Both the position numbers and the translations under genes were made by a program. Source: Desulfobulbaceae bacterium (lineage in GTDB: Bacteria > Desulfobacterota > Desulfobulbia > Desulfobulbales > SURF-16). Taken from it: a DNA stretch of 64,000 bases. The stretch lies in assembly GCA_020444175.1 (NCBI GenBank), contig JAHLLM010000022.1, positions 1 through 64,000 on the forward strand, given 5' to 3'. Numbering within the stretch: position 1 is the stretch's first letter; the number at the start of each line of letters is the position of its first letter. Shown here piece by piece: positions 43,809 through 52,918 of the stretch. The notes under the pieces were generated by a model. The model did not search any database. It was not told where the DNA came from and saw only the letters and a program-made list of their open reading frames with translations.

Positions 43809-44624
43809 ATGAAAATATCAGGAAAAACCGCCCTTGTCCTTGGCGCGGCAAAAGGCATTGGAAAAGAAATAGGCCTTGCTCTGGCCGCAGCCGGAGCAAG
43901 GGTTGTTCTGACCTACTATGATTGGCCTGAAGCTGCCAGCCGAATGCAGGATGAATTTTCTTCACTCGGATTTGATCACACTGCCGTCAAGGTTGACTTG
44001 CGCGACCCTGCCCAGATAGACAAGCTTTTTGAAAAAATCAGAACCCAATATGGCGGCCTCGATATTCTGATCAACAACATTGAAAGAGGGGGAATGCCTG
44101 TAGTCCACGGCCCTTACACTCCTGAACAATGGGACCTGGAGATGGAAACGACCCTGAAAGCGAAATGGTTTATCTTCAACCAGGCCCTTCCTCTGTTAAA
44201 AAAAGCAGGTGAAGGTGTTGCTATTACTTTCTCATCAATTTCCGGCATTGTTGGGCGCTCCGGTCCGGCCGGTCTCATTTTTAATGACGGCTACAGTGCC
44301 GCCAACCGGGCTATTTCCAGCTTTACAGAAACATGGGCCAGACAGGGAGCCCCTGAGGTTCGCGTCAATGAGCTCATGCTCGGTTTCTTTGAAACACGCC
44401 ATGCGGAGAAAACCAGGGGCTGGCCGCTCCTGTCAAAAGAAGAACAGGATGCAATCCTGAATCATACTCTCTTGAAACGTTCCGGCAAAATTTCCGAAAT
44501 AATTAAAGCCGTTTTCTTTCTCATTGAGGATGCCACATTTATGACAGGAAGCACCCTCAGGATCGACGGCGGCTTTCCCCTGGGCGGAGAATCGATCCCT
44601 GCCATGCCCGACGGAGTCCTTTAG
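43809..44624 (+). CDS. Short-chain dehydrogenase/reductase family protein with altered active site
   Basis: A 271-residue SDR fold: ALVLGAAKGIGKEIGLAL nucleotide loop (TGxxxGIG type), the NN-type INNIERGG strand and the active-site serine in TFSSISG. The catalytic tyrosine is present but the Y-x-x-x-K motif reads YSAAN, so the lysine that lowers the tyrosine pKa is replaced by asparagine. The C-terminal TGSTLRIDGGFPLGG is standard. Reduced or changed activity is expected; the substrate is unknown. The ATG at 43809 with AAGGGTGA upstream is preferred to a TTG 33 bases earlier. It follows mltD closely on the same strand. Confidence 0.82.
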   Translation: MKISGKTALVLGAAKGIGKEIGLALAAAGARVVLTYYDWPEAASRMQDEFSSLGFDHTAVKVDLRDPAQIDKLFEKIRTQYGGLDILINNIERGGMPVVHGPYTPEQWDLEMETTLKAKWFIFNQALPLLKKAGEGVAITFSSISGIVGRSGPAGLIFNDGYSAANRAISSFTETWARQGAPEVRVNELMLGFFETRHAEKTRGWPLLSKEEQDAILNHTLLKRSGKISEIIKAVFFLIEDATFMTGSTLRIDGGFPLGGESIPAMPDGVL

Positions 44625-44764
44625 CAGGCTGTTGAAAAACTACTGCGCTTGCTGATACTGCGTCAAAATTCGGCTCAAAATGCTCATTTACTCCATGTAA
44701 ACTGTGCTTTTTCGCCTCATTTTTCCTTGTCTCCGCTACGCTCGCTACATTTTTCAACAGCCTG
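44625..44764. mobile_element. 140-bp miniature inverted-repeat element
   Basis: Perfect 15-bp ends: CAGGCTGTTGAAAAA (44625-44639) and TTTTTCAACAGCCTG (44750-44764). The interior is non-coding. It starts at the base right after the stop codon of the SDR gene and ends before the convergent small gene. It fits a non-autonomous MITE-type element; no transposase is nearby. Confidence 0.75.
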
Positions 44765-44776
44765 TTAGGCCGTTCG

Positions 44777-45079
44777 TCATTTTTCAGCTGCGCCCTTTTC
44801 TTTTTCAAGCCGAGCAAGCACTGCCTCCACGGCCCAGGTAGGAATCTGACGCATGACGACTTCCACGGCAGCCTGCTTGATAGAATCAGGATCCTTGGGA
44901 TTTTCGGGCTTTGCCTCAGCCAGAATTTCTTCGGCGTCATACCAGCAAAGCTCTTTTCCCTGCTTATCGTAAACCGTCAGAATACGCCTGTTGTTTTCAT
45001 GGATATGCTCCTCTTCAATCACATTGCCAACAATCTGTAAAGCGACTTCATAGGGTATAAATTTCACTTCTTCTGTCAT
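44777..45079 (-). CDS. Conserved-looking small protein, function unknown
   Basis: A 100-residue acidic soluble protein with no recognised domain. Visible traits: YEVALQIVGNVIEEEHIHENNRRILTVY suggests an alpha/beta start; the C-terminal half is predicted helical and charged. GGTGA precedes the ATG at 45079, and codon use is like its neighbours, which supports a real gene. It is the last gene before the inverted-repeat element and shares the minus strand with the dGTPase-like gene upstream. Confidence 0.6.
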   Translation of the reverse strand: MTEEVKFIPYEVALQIVGNVIEEEHIHENNRRILTVYDKQGKELCWYDAEEILAEAKPENPKDPDSIKQAAVEVVMRQIPTWAVEAVLARLEKEKGAAEK

Positions 45080-45169
45080 TGTTTCACCAAATTAAAATAA
45101 ATAAAGTTTTAAGCGTTAATATTTAAAAAATACCTTTAATACCAGATACAACCATTATAACAAAACGAA

Positions 45170-46216
45170 TTACGCCAGAGCCTTTGGCCAGAAAATGCGC
45201 TGATACATATTCTGGGCATAGCGGTCTGTCATGCTGGCGATAAAATCACAGACCCGTCTTTCCAATGAAGAACTTTCAGCAAAAGAGCCGATTTCCCGCT
45301 CCAGAAAGTCTTGATTGGCAAGCAGATAGCGATACAGTTCTCTGAGCATCTTGCTGGCTTTGACAAATTCATTATGAACCTGGGGGGAACGATACACATT
45401 TTCATATAAAAATTGTCTGAGCAACTGCATGGCCTCACCTGTCTTTTCTTCAACACCGAAAACAAGTTTATCATCCCGGGGAAATGTTTGGGCAAGGACT
45501 CCCTCTATCATGGAAACGATACGACGGGGATGCTTCTTACCCAACACCTGCTGGCACTGATACGGGATTTCATCCTCCCAGATCACTGAACTTCTGATGG
45601 CGTCATCGAGGTCATGGCTCAGGTATGCGATGATATCAGCGTAACGAACAATGCAGCCTTCGGCTGTTTCGGGAATATCCCGTTCATTATCCGGCAGAAC
45701 CTGTCCATAACCCTTTGAATGCTTCACAATGCCATCACGGACTTCATAGGTGAGATTCAAGCCCTCTCCGCCGTTTTCCAGAACATCAACCACGCGCAAA
45801 CTCTGCCGGTAATGGGAAAAGCCTCCTGGCACCAACTCATTCAAAACACTCTCCCCGGCATGACCAAAAGGAGTATGTCCTAAATCATGACCAAGGGCAA
45901 TGGCCTCAACAAGATCTTCATTCAGTGACAGAGCCCTGGCAATTGTACGGGCAATCTCAGAAACCTCCAAGGTGTGGGTGAGACGAGTTCGACAATGATC
46001 ACCGGTGGGAGAAAGAAAAACCTGGGTTTTATGCTTCAGGCGCCGGAATGCCTTTGAATAAACGATGCTGTCGCGGTCACACTGGAACGCACTCCGTATG
46101 GGACAAAGCTCAATTGGTTCTGTCCGGCCTTTACTTTCCGCACTCAGGCAGGCATAAGGAGAAAGATGGCGACGCTCCCTATCCTCAATTTCCTGCCGTA
46201 CTGATGTCATCAACAT
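45170..46216 (-). CDS. dgt: Deoxyguanosinetriphosphate triphosphohydrolase-like protein
   Basis: A 348-residue HD-domain protein with the metal-binding HDLGHTPFGHAGE motif and an upstream histidine in RRLKHKTQV, plus the second HD-site aspartate in YADIIAYLSHDLDDAI. It matches the length and pattern of Dgt-like dNTPases, which hydrolyse dNTPs to nucleoside and triphosphate. The ATG at 46216 is used; another ATG two codons on is possible. Confidence 0.92.
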   Translation of the reverse strand: MLMTSVRQEIEDRERRHLSPYACLSAESKGRTEPIELCPIRSAFQCDRDSIVYSKAFRRLKHKTQVFLSPTGDHCRTRLTHTLEVSEIARTIARALSLNEDLVEAIALGHDLGHTPFGHAGESVLNELVPGGFSHYRQSLRVVDVLENGGEGLNLTYEVRDGIVKHSKGYGQVLPDNERDIPETAEGCIVRYADIIAYLSHDLDDAIRSSVIWEDEIPYQCQQVLGKKHPRRIVSMIEGVLAQTFPRDDKLVFGVEEKTGEAMQLLRQFLYENVYRSPQVHNEFVKASKMLRELYRYLLANQDFLEREIGSFAESSSLERRVCDFIASMTDRYAQNMYQRIFWPKALA

Positions 46217-46525
46217 TATTCACCCATCAGTTTTTCTTTTCCGAACTCGGCAAATTCATTGCTATCTCATTAAAACTTCGACGCTTCAGTGTATTAGTGA
46301 TTTTTTCACAAAAAGGCAATGCAATATAAACTTGTCATCAAATAATGCTCTATCCACCAACCTCAAAAAAACCCTTCCTTGTTGAAGCATTTAATCCTTG
46401 CTAATATGGCTGCGCGAATGGAACTCAAAATTGCTCAACTAACGCCGACTGACGCCTCAAACTCTTGTTATTACGCGAGCCTTTGTCAATGACTGCGTCA
46501 TCATTTCATTTATTCAGGAGAAGAC
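46217..46525. other. Divergent intergenic interval between the dGTPase-like and deaminase genes
   Basis: About 310 bases without a supported gene. It must hold the promoters of both divergent genes; no strong -35/-10 pair could be assigned with confidence. Confidence 0.4.
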
Positions 46526-47032
46526 ATGCCGAAACACATTCATTTTATGCGCCTCGCCCTTGAGGAAGCACGTCAGTCCCTTGATAACAATGAATTTCCT
46601 GTGGGCTGCGTGCTCGTCAACGAAGAAAATATTGTTGCAAAGGGTCGGAGGCAGAACACCTTGCAGGCAAACAGAAATGAACTGGACCATGCAGAAATCG
46701 TTGCCCTGCGAAACCTTGTCACTTCCCACCCTGACATAGACCCTTCAAACATCACCGCCTATTGCACCATGGAGCCATGTCTCATGTGCTATGCCGCCCT
46801 TCTGCTCAGCAACGTAAAATGTATTGTCTACGCCTATGAAGACGCAATGGGAGGGGGCACCAAGCTGCCCCTTTCTCGCCTCACACCTCTATATCGACAG
46901 AGACAGATAGAGATTGTCCCGAATATCCTGCGACAGGAAAGCCTTCAGCTTTTTAAAGAATTTTTTCAAAATCCGGATCACAACTACTGGCAGGATAGTT
47001 ATCTTGCCGAATACACCTTAAACCAGAAATAG
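46526..47032 (+). CDS. Nucleoside/CMP deaminase-family zinc enzyme
   Basis: A 168-residue deaminase with the zinc site H-A-E in ELDHAEIVAL and P-C-x-x-C in TMEPCLMCYAALL, the pattern shared by tRNA adenosine deaminase TadA and guanine/cytosine deaminases. Other features are FPVGCVLVN and a C-terminal helical region. CAGGAGAAG precedes the ATG. It could be TadA or a free-base deaminase; TadA-type is favoured by the ALLLSNVKCIVYA segment but not proven. Confidence 0.78.
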   Translation: MPKHIHFMRLALEEARQSLDNNEFPVGCVLVNEENIVAKGRRQNTLQANRNELDHAEIVALRNLVTSHPDIDPSNITAYCTMEPCLMCYAALLLSNVKCIVYAYEDAMGGGTKLPLSRLTPLYRQRQIEIVPNILRQESLQLFKEFFQNPDHNYWQDSYLAEYTLNQK

Positions 47033-47066
47033 GCGTCCAGGCGATTCCGCAAAAAGATCAAAAAAA

Positions 47067-47099
47067 AACCGAACACGAGAGGCTTCCCCGTGTTCGGTT
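47067..47099 (-). terminator. Intrinsic terminator of the 35-residue membrane peptide gene
   Basis: An 11-bp perfect stem (AACCGAACACG, 47067-47077, with 47089-47099), an 11-base loop, and on the minus strand a run of T directly after it. It lies just downstream of the small gene that ends at 47148. Confidence 0.8.
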
Positions 47100-47147
47100 G
47101 CATAATAATCCGTTTTGCTGCAAATTCAGCCAGCACAGTGCTCTTCT

Positions 47148-47255
47148 CTACAGGGTTGCGACCACTGCGATCATGGCAATCATACAGATGAGAAAAATAC
47201 CAACTTTCATTGGAACGCTTGAATCTTCTTCGTGATGTTCTCCGTGTCCACTCAT
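47148..47255 (-). CDS. 35-residue single-span membrane peptide
   Basis: Starts at the ATG at 47255 with an ideal Shine-Dalgarno GGAGG six bases upstream, and ends at TAG 47148. The first 15 residues are hydrophilic and rich in His/Glu/Asp (MSGHGEHHEEDSSVP). The rest is one hydrophobic helix (MKVGIFLICMIAMIAVVATL). It is followed by its own strong terminator, so it is a separate transcription unit. No known family was recognised; the metal-binding-looking head and single helix recall small subunits of membrane redox complexes, but this is only a resemblance. Confidence 0.65.
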   Translation of the reverse strand: MSGHGEHHEEDSSVPMKVGIFLICMIAMIAVVATL

Positions 47256-47760
47256 TGCATGCCTCCATTTTCCGGTTATAATAGATATTTTACAACTATT
47301 CAGCGGTGCAGCCAAGGCTCCGTCCCCAATTTCAAAAGCAACTCTCAGGAATCCGCAAAGCACTATAGAGAACGCCAAGACCAAAAAATCACTGAAAACT
47401 ACATTTTTCAACTCTGTGCACCTCGTGATCTTTGCAGTAAAGAAATCACGATTCTTTCACAGAATCCAATGTAATCAATCCGTGGGAAATAGCAAGTTTT
47501 CAAATGAATAGCCCCTCATTTTCCTCAAAATTATCCCAATTCCCCTTTTTCCTTTGTACCTGGTTTATGTTTGTGGTTAATTCCGATTTTCTTGTATTTT
47601 TAATTCATATTTTGACGGTTTCGTATTTATGCCCTTCAGGGTAAAAAACCGCTCAACCGCCGCCGACACGTATATTACTTGTTGGTATTAGATAGGCTGA
47701 TGGTCAAGCTTCAGAGTTTTTTTTGCAAAACCATCACATTTTCATTTTTAAGGATTATCC
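47256..47760. other. Long intergenic interval before the radical SAM gene
   Basis: About 505 bases without a supported gene. It includes an ACAACTATTCAG end-like sequence near 47289 and the dispersed element copy B at 47613-47690; the rest is AT-rich and featureless. Confidence 0.4.
47613..47690 (+). repeat. Dispersed ~80-bp element, copy B
   Basis: On the plus strand it shares the blocks GACGGTTT, ATTTATGCCCTT-AGGGT, AAAAA-CCG-TCAACCG and ACTTGTTG-TATTA with copy A (29462-29556, minus strand), missing a 17-base middle segment. It ends about 70 bases before the radical SAM start. Confidence 0.55.
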
Positions 47761-48783
47761 ATGTCACGAGATCTTATTCGGACTGTTGGTTTTCAACCCA
47801 GGGAAAGAAATGTCTTTTTCCATATTTTGACCGCATGCAACCTTTCATGCCGACACTGCTATATCAATCCGGATCAACACGGCAAGGCAACTCTATCGAA
47901 AGAAACCATCGATGAATGGCTTCGTCTTTTTTACGACCCGGACCAAGAGAGTAACCTTATTTTTCTGGGTGGGGAACCCACCATGCATCCCGACCTGGCC
48001 CATGCCATAAAAACTGCCCGAAAAATCGGCTATCATTCGGTCACCGTGGACAGCAACGGCTATCTGTTCCACAATATCATGGAAAAAATATCTCCATCAG
48101 ACGCAGTACTGAGTTTCAGTCTCGATGGACCAAGCCCGGAAATCAATGATCCGATTCGCGGAAAAGGCGTTTTTGCAACCTGCACTGCAAACCTAAAAAA
48201 AGCTGTTGCCAAAGGATTTGACACAAGTCTCATATATACTGTTAGCCGCATGAACATTGACTACCTAGAGCAAATGCCAGCTTTACTTCATGATCTCGGC
48301 GTCAAACGTTTTTTTATCCAGGTGATTGGCATCAGAGGAAAATCAGCCGGCCAGACAAAAGACAACCTGCAGCTCAGCCCCGGAGAATGGCTTTCCGTCA
48401 TACCACAGGTTGCCCAAAAGGCAGCCGATTTAGGCATCCACGTCATCTTCCCCAAGGTATTCCTCGAAGAAGGCGAACAGTTTTCCTGCGCCGGACAGGT
48501 TGCGGAAAATTTTTTCATCTTCCCCAACGGCAGGGTTTACAAATGCCCCCTGTGCGAGGATTTCCCAGTGCATTCCTTTACCATTGAAGACGGTAAGCTC
48601 GTCCCGAACACAGGGCTTACCGAAGACAAATTTTTCAGCCTGCAGATTGCCGAAGGCTGTGTCATGAATAAACTCCTGCAACCGGGAAATATTGATTATG
48701 ACAAACAAGGCAACCCTCTTCATCGTATTTCATGCTGCCTGCTGAAACAGGAGATAAAACCAGGGCTGAGGGCTGAGGGCTGA
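47761..48783 (+). CDS. Radical SAM protein with C-terminal cysteine region
   Basis: A 340-residue radical SAM enzyme: the [4Fe-4S] motif C-x3-C-x2-C is in TACNLSCRHCY, then the glycine-rich IFLGGEPTMHPDL and DSNGYL. A C-terminal set of cysteines (FSCAGQV, YKCPLCEDF, EGCVMNK, SCCLLKQ) suggests an extra iron-sulfur site of SPASM-like type. The reaction cannot be told from sequence; peptide or cofactor maturation is typical for this group. The last few codons and the stop lie within a GGGCTGA tandem repeat, so the C-terminal residues GLRAEG are repeat-derived. Confidence 0.82.
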   Translation: MSRDLIRTVGFQPRERNVFFHILTACNLSCRHCYINPDQHGKATLSKETIDEWLRLFYDPDQESNLIFLGGEPTMHPDLAHAIKTARKIGYHSVTVDSNGYLFHNIMEKISPSDAVLSFSLDGPSPEINDPIRGKGVFATCTANLKKAVAKGFDTSLIYTVSRMNIDYLEQMPALLHDLGVKRFFIQVIGIRGKSAGQTKDNLQLSPGEWLSVIPQVAQKAADLGIHVIFPKVFLEEGEQFSCAGQVAENFFIFPNGRVYKCPLCEDFPVHSFTIEDGKLVPNTGLTEDKFFSLQIAEGCVMNKLLQPGNIDYDKQGNPLHRISCCLLKQEIKPGLRAEG

Positions 48784-48811
48784 GGGCTGAGGGCTGAGGG
48801 CTGAGGGCTGA
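48763..48811. repeat. Seven tandem copies of GGGCTGA
   Basis: Seven perfect 7-bp units (48763-48811) at the convergent junction of the radical SAM gene and tatC copy 2. They supply the stop codon of the former and end three bases before the stop of the latter. Confidence 0.95.
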
Positions 48812-48813
48812 AC

Positions 48814-49545
48814 TTAAGCAGTATCTTCTTTTTTGGAAACAAAAATGCGCATAACGAGGATGCCGAGTTCATAGAGAACAAAAAGCGGCAGAGCCAGGAG
48901 GATGGATGAGACAATATCACCTGCCGCCAGGAGAAATGAAAGAATCAGGATTCCCAGGTATGAATATTTTCGTTGCCGCACAAAATATTTTGCCGGCACA
49001 ATGCCGGCTTTTCCGGCAGCAACCATGAGAAAGGGGATTTCAAAAGCCAGCCCGAAGGCAAGTGATGACCTTGCCACAAAAGTGAGATAGGAATCGAGTT
49101 TTGGTAATGCTTCAAGATTTTCCCCGGCAAAACTCATCAAAAAAGCAAGGGCCTTGGGCATCACGACAAAATAAGCAAAACCCACCCCAAAAGCAAAAAG
49201 AATTGTAGCCCAGAAAACCACAGCCCGGGCAATTTTTTTCTCATGGCGATGCAACCCCGGGGAAACAAAAGCCCATGTTTCATAGAGCAGAACAGGAAAG
49301 GAGACAATAAGCCCCACCAGAACCGAAATTTTCAGATAACTGACAAATGCCTCGGTAAGATTGGTATACACCAGCCCGGCAAGATCAGGGCAGGCCTGAA
49401 AGAGTGGCAGCATCAAGAAACGTGAAATTTCTGTGGAAAAAAGATAAGCACAAAGCGAGCAAAGAACGACTGCTCCCAAGGATATGCTGATTCGCTGCCG
49501 CAGCTCTTTTAAGTGATCACCAAAATGACTGGCCAGGGGGCTCAT
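48814..49545 (-). CDS. tatC: Twin-arginine translocase subunit TatC (copy 2, intact)
   Basis: A 243-residue integral membrane protein with six predicted helices and TatC motifs: HLKELRQRISISL near the start, EAFVSYLKISVLVG, YETWAFVSPGLHRHEKK and GFAYFVVMPKALAF. It is the receptor of the Tat system, which exports folded proteins with twin-arginine signals. Its ATG overlaps the tatB-like stop by four bases. This copy is complete, unlike the one at 24785-25548. Confidence 0.95.
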   Translation of the reverse strand: MSPLASHFGDHLKELRQRISISLGAVVLCSLCAYLFSTEISRFLMLPLFQACPDLAGLVYTNLTEAFVSYLKISVLVGLIVSFPVLLYETWAFVSPGLHRHEKKIARAVVFWATILFAFGVGFAYFVVMPKALAFLMSFAGENLEALPKLDSYLTFVARSSLAFGLAFEIPFLMVAAGKAGIVPAKYFVRQRKYSYLGILILSFLLAAGDIVSSILLALPLFVLYELGILVMRIFVSKKEDTA

Positions 49546-49928
49546 CCGTTCTTTTTTCCCGCCTCATCATCAGGCCCATCAGGTTCAGCTTGAACCTCTT
49601 GAACCGAAGAGGCGCGAACGGCCTCTTGATAGACATCCTCATCCGGTGTCTCATTAACCCTGATCGAAGTATCGCCTTCCTCACCCTCACCCTTCCCATC
49701 AAGGGCAACACTCTCAGCCTGTTTCGAATTGTCCTCAAGCTGTTCCCAGGGACGCTCTTCCTCCTTGAGCTCTTCCTGTAAGGTGTCCTTCAAGTCTGAC
49801 GCCGTTTTCTTTAACTGCAAAAGCTGCTTCGCCACTGTTTTTGCCAGATCCGGCAGCTTGTCCGGGCCGACAACAATAAGGGCGAGGGCCATTATAAGAA
49901 TGAGTTCTGGAAGACCAATACCAAACAT
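49542..49928 (-). CDS. tatB: TatA/TatB-family subunit (TatB-like)
   Basis: A 128-residue protein with one N-terminal membrane helix starting MFGIGLPELILIMALALIVVG, the hinge GPDKLPDLAKTV, an amphipathic helix and a long acidic C-terminal tail (rich in Glu, Asp, Gln). The length and FGIGLPEL start fit TatB more than TatA. It partners TatC in the substrate-receptor complex; the genes overlap by four bases. Confidence 0.88.
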   Translation of the reverse strand: MFGIGLPELILIMALALIVVGPDKLPDLAKTVAKQLLQLKKTASDLKDTLQEELKEEERPWEQLEDNSKQAESVALDGKGEGEEGDTSIRVNETPDEDVYQEAVRASSVQEVQAEPDGPDDEAGKKNG

Positions 49929-50048
49929 AAGAGCGCAGTTACGAGATTAGAGTTTAAAGGTTTACGATATTTCACAAGGAACTTTCTACGAAGCATCAAT
50001 TTTGGCAATCTACGGCATTTGATTTTTAGTGTCAAGCAGGTTGACTCA

Positions 50049-50077
50049 TTGACATTTGAACGCTCTTTGGCTAAAGT
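50049..50077 (+). promoter_or_regulatory. Sigma-70-type promoter of purA
   Basis: TTGACA (50049-50054), a 17-base spacer, TAAAGT (50072-50077). The predicted transcription start falls in the stem-loop just downstream. Confidence 0.5.
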
Positions 50078-50112
50078 TCATAGGTTTTGTCCTGCCGACA
50101 AAGCCTATGAAC
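50076..50112 (+). promoter_or_regulatory. Long stem-loop in the purA promoter/leader
   Basis: Arms of 16 bases (50076-50091 with 50097-50112; core TTCATAGG / CCTATGAA) with one mismatch that can form a G-U pair in RNA, and a 5-base loop CTGCC. No T-run follows, so it is not a terminator. It overlaps the promoter end and could be an operator or a leader structure controlling purA. Confidence 0.5.
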
Positions 50113-50121
50113 AGGAATTAA

Positions 50122-51453
<1,332 letters not shown>

Positions 51454-51470
51454 GAATGGAATGAATTAAA

Positions 51471-51582
51471 AGAAGTTAGAGGAGTTAGAGAATTAAGGAA
51501 ACCACCCCGGCTGCTTTCAGCAAGACACCTGGCAGGTGCTCCATCCTCTAACTTCTTTATATTCTTTAACTTCTCTAACTCC
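51471..51582 (+). terminator. Interlocking inverted repeats after purA, possible terminator
   Basis: Two perfect inverted pairs overlap in order left1-left2-right1-right2: AGAAGTTAGAGGA (51471-51483) with 51544-51556, and GGAGTTAGAGAA (51481-51492) with 51571-51582. A run of eight T follows the last arm. Either pair can form, but not simply both nested. The T-run suggests a terminator for purA. Confidence 0.55.
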
Positions 51583-51590
51583 TGTTTTTT

Positions 51591-52217
51591 TTACATTTTC
51601 GCCACTGCCCGTGATCCAGCCATGACATCTGATATATCCAGGGCAATATGAACAAGCATATTCGGAACAGTTGGCGCCCCTTCTGATGAACGCAGGGCAG
51701 GTGTGGAAAAGATGTCGGCAAGTCTCTTCTTAAAAGACAAATCAGGATAATCCAGCCTCTGATCCACTGTTTGCTCTATATACCAAACAGTGTTGCCGCT
51801 ACGCACGTCTATAACCCGTACCGAGACATCGACCCTCGCCTCTCCCAGCTTGGCACCGCTGAGCAGATACTGAATTTTTCCAGCCAGGGCAAGATCAGCC
51901 CCCGCCTCCCCGGCCAAACGAGCTGCCTCATCCAATGTACCGTAATGCTGATTCACCATTTTTACAGTCCGAAAGGCCTGTTTTCCCAGCAACACATCCT
52001 GGAAAAGAGCACCCACCTTTTCACCTTCCCGAATATCAATACCAGGAGGCACATTAAAAGGCAGAATAACCACTGATGCCTGGCCCAGATCTGCCGTCAT
52101 GGGGTGAATATAAACAACAGGAGAACCGGTTTCGATCTCTGCCCTGTCACTGGCAGCATGACCTGCACAACCAACAAGCAAAGAAAGCAGAAGCAAAATA
52201 TTCAGAAAATACGGCAC
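51591..52217 (-). CDS. Lipoprotein of the flagellar-type lipoprotein cluster
   Basis: A 208-residue lipoprotein with lipobox LLVGCA. Its fold resembles CsgG/LpoB-type or FlgO-type domains: ASVVILPFNVPP strand, an EAGADLALAGKI segment and RVIDVRSGNTVWYIEQ. It probably sits in the outer membrane. It is the last gene of a five-gene minus-strand cluster that also holds two FlgO-type proteins, so a function at the flagellar outer-membrane base is likely, but not proven. Confidence 0.68.
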   Translation of the reverse strand: MPYFLNILLLLSLLVGCAGHAASDRAEIETGSPVVYIHPMTADLGQASVVILPFNVPPGIDIREGEKVGALFQDVLLGKQAFRTVKMVNQHYGTLDEAARLAGEAGADLALAGKIQYLLSGAKLGEARVDVSVRVIDVRSGNTVWYIEQTVDQRLDYPDLSFKKRLADIFSTPALRSSEGAPTVPNMLVHIALDISDVMAGSRAVAKM

Positions 52218-52232
52218 AGCACCCCTCCTTTA

Positions 52233-52820
52233 TTATCTCTCATAGGCGGAAAGCGCCCCGGTCATGGCACCGGATCGATCGAGCAACAGATAATTAATAT
52301 TCCTGCTGCGTTCAAGTTCAAGAGAGGCAACGGACAGAACTTCAGCAGACCCCGCTTCGAGCATCCTGGCATTGACAATAACCGTTGTCGGAGTAAGTGA
52401 ATATGTCCCAACAACAATACCCTGCACCTGTTCTTTTTGAGCAATCAGCGACGCATCCCGGGTAAGGGTCAGCTCCCCGCTTTTGCTTTTCACGTAAAGC
52501 CCCGGCCCCTTTCTTATTTCCGCCATACCGTACCCTCTTTTAAACAGGCTGCCGGAAAGAGACTCGGCCAAGGTGCGCCCAAACCCCGATGTTTCGTACA
52601 GGTCGTCAAGATTGACAAAAGTAGTCAGTATAAGCCTTTCATTCTGCCCCACGCCGGGACGTCTGTTGACCACCAGCTGTTGTGCCAACTCCTCTCCAAA
52701 ACCAAAAAAATCCGGACTTGCCACGGAAAGAGTACCGCCGTGCCTGGAAGCGGAACAACCGCTGAGCAGCAATATCAGCGCGCCCAGAATATATATTAAT
52801 TGAATCCTTAGCAGTGCCAT
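52233..52820 (-). CDS. FlgO-family outer-membrane lipoprotein
   Basis: A 195-residue lipoprotein with lipobox LLSGCS and a FlgO domain: LTTFVNLDDLYETSGFGRTL followed by GIVVGTYSLTPTTVIVNARM. In Vibrio the FlgO and FlgP proteins stabilise the flagellum in the outer membrane. The ATG at 52820, with AGGAGAAGAG just before it, is chosen over an upstream in-frame start. It is one of two FlgO paralogues in the cluster. Confidence 0.82.
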   Translation of the reverse strand: MALLRIQLIYILGALILLLSGCSASRHGGTLSVASPDFFGFGEELAQQLVVNRRPGVGQNERLILTTFVNLDDLYETSGFGRTLAESLSGSLFKRGYGMAEIRKGPGLYVKSKSGELTLTRDASLIAQKEQVQGIVVGTYSLTPTTVIVNARMLEAGSAEVLSVASLELERSRNINYLLLDRSGAMTGALSAYER

Positions 52821-52918
52821 CTCTTCTCCTGTTACCTCGTGCCCGTCCACAAAATATCCTATTTCTGAACAGACACTACCTATTCAGGCAAGGCACGCAA
52901 CAGGCCTTGCCTTCGCGA

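Noticed and set aside
48763-48811. Phase-variation switch of the radical SAM gene by the heptamer array
   Set aside because: The array lies at the very end of the gene and every frame stops within it, so slippage would alter only the last residues.
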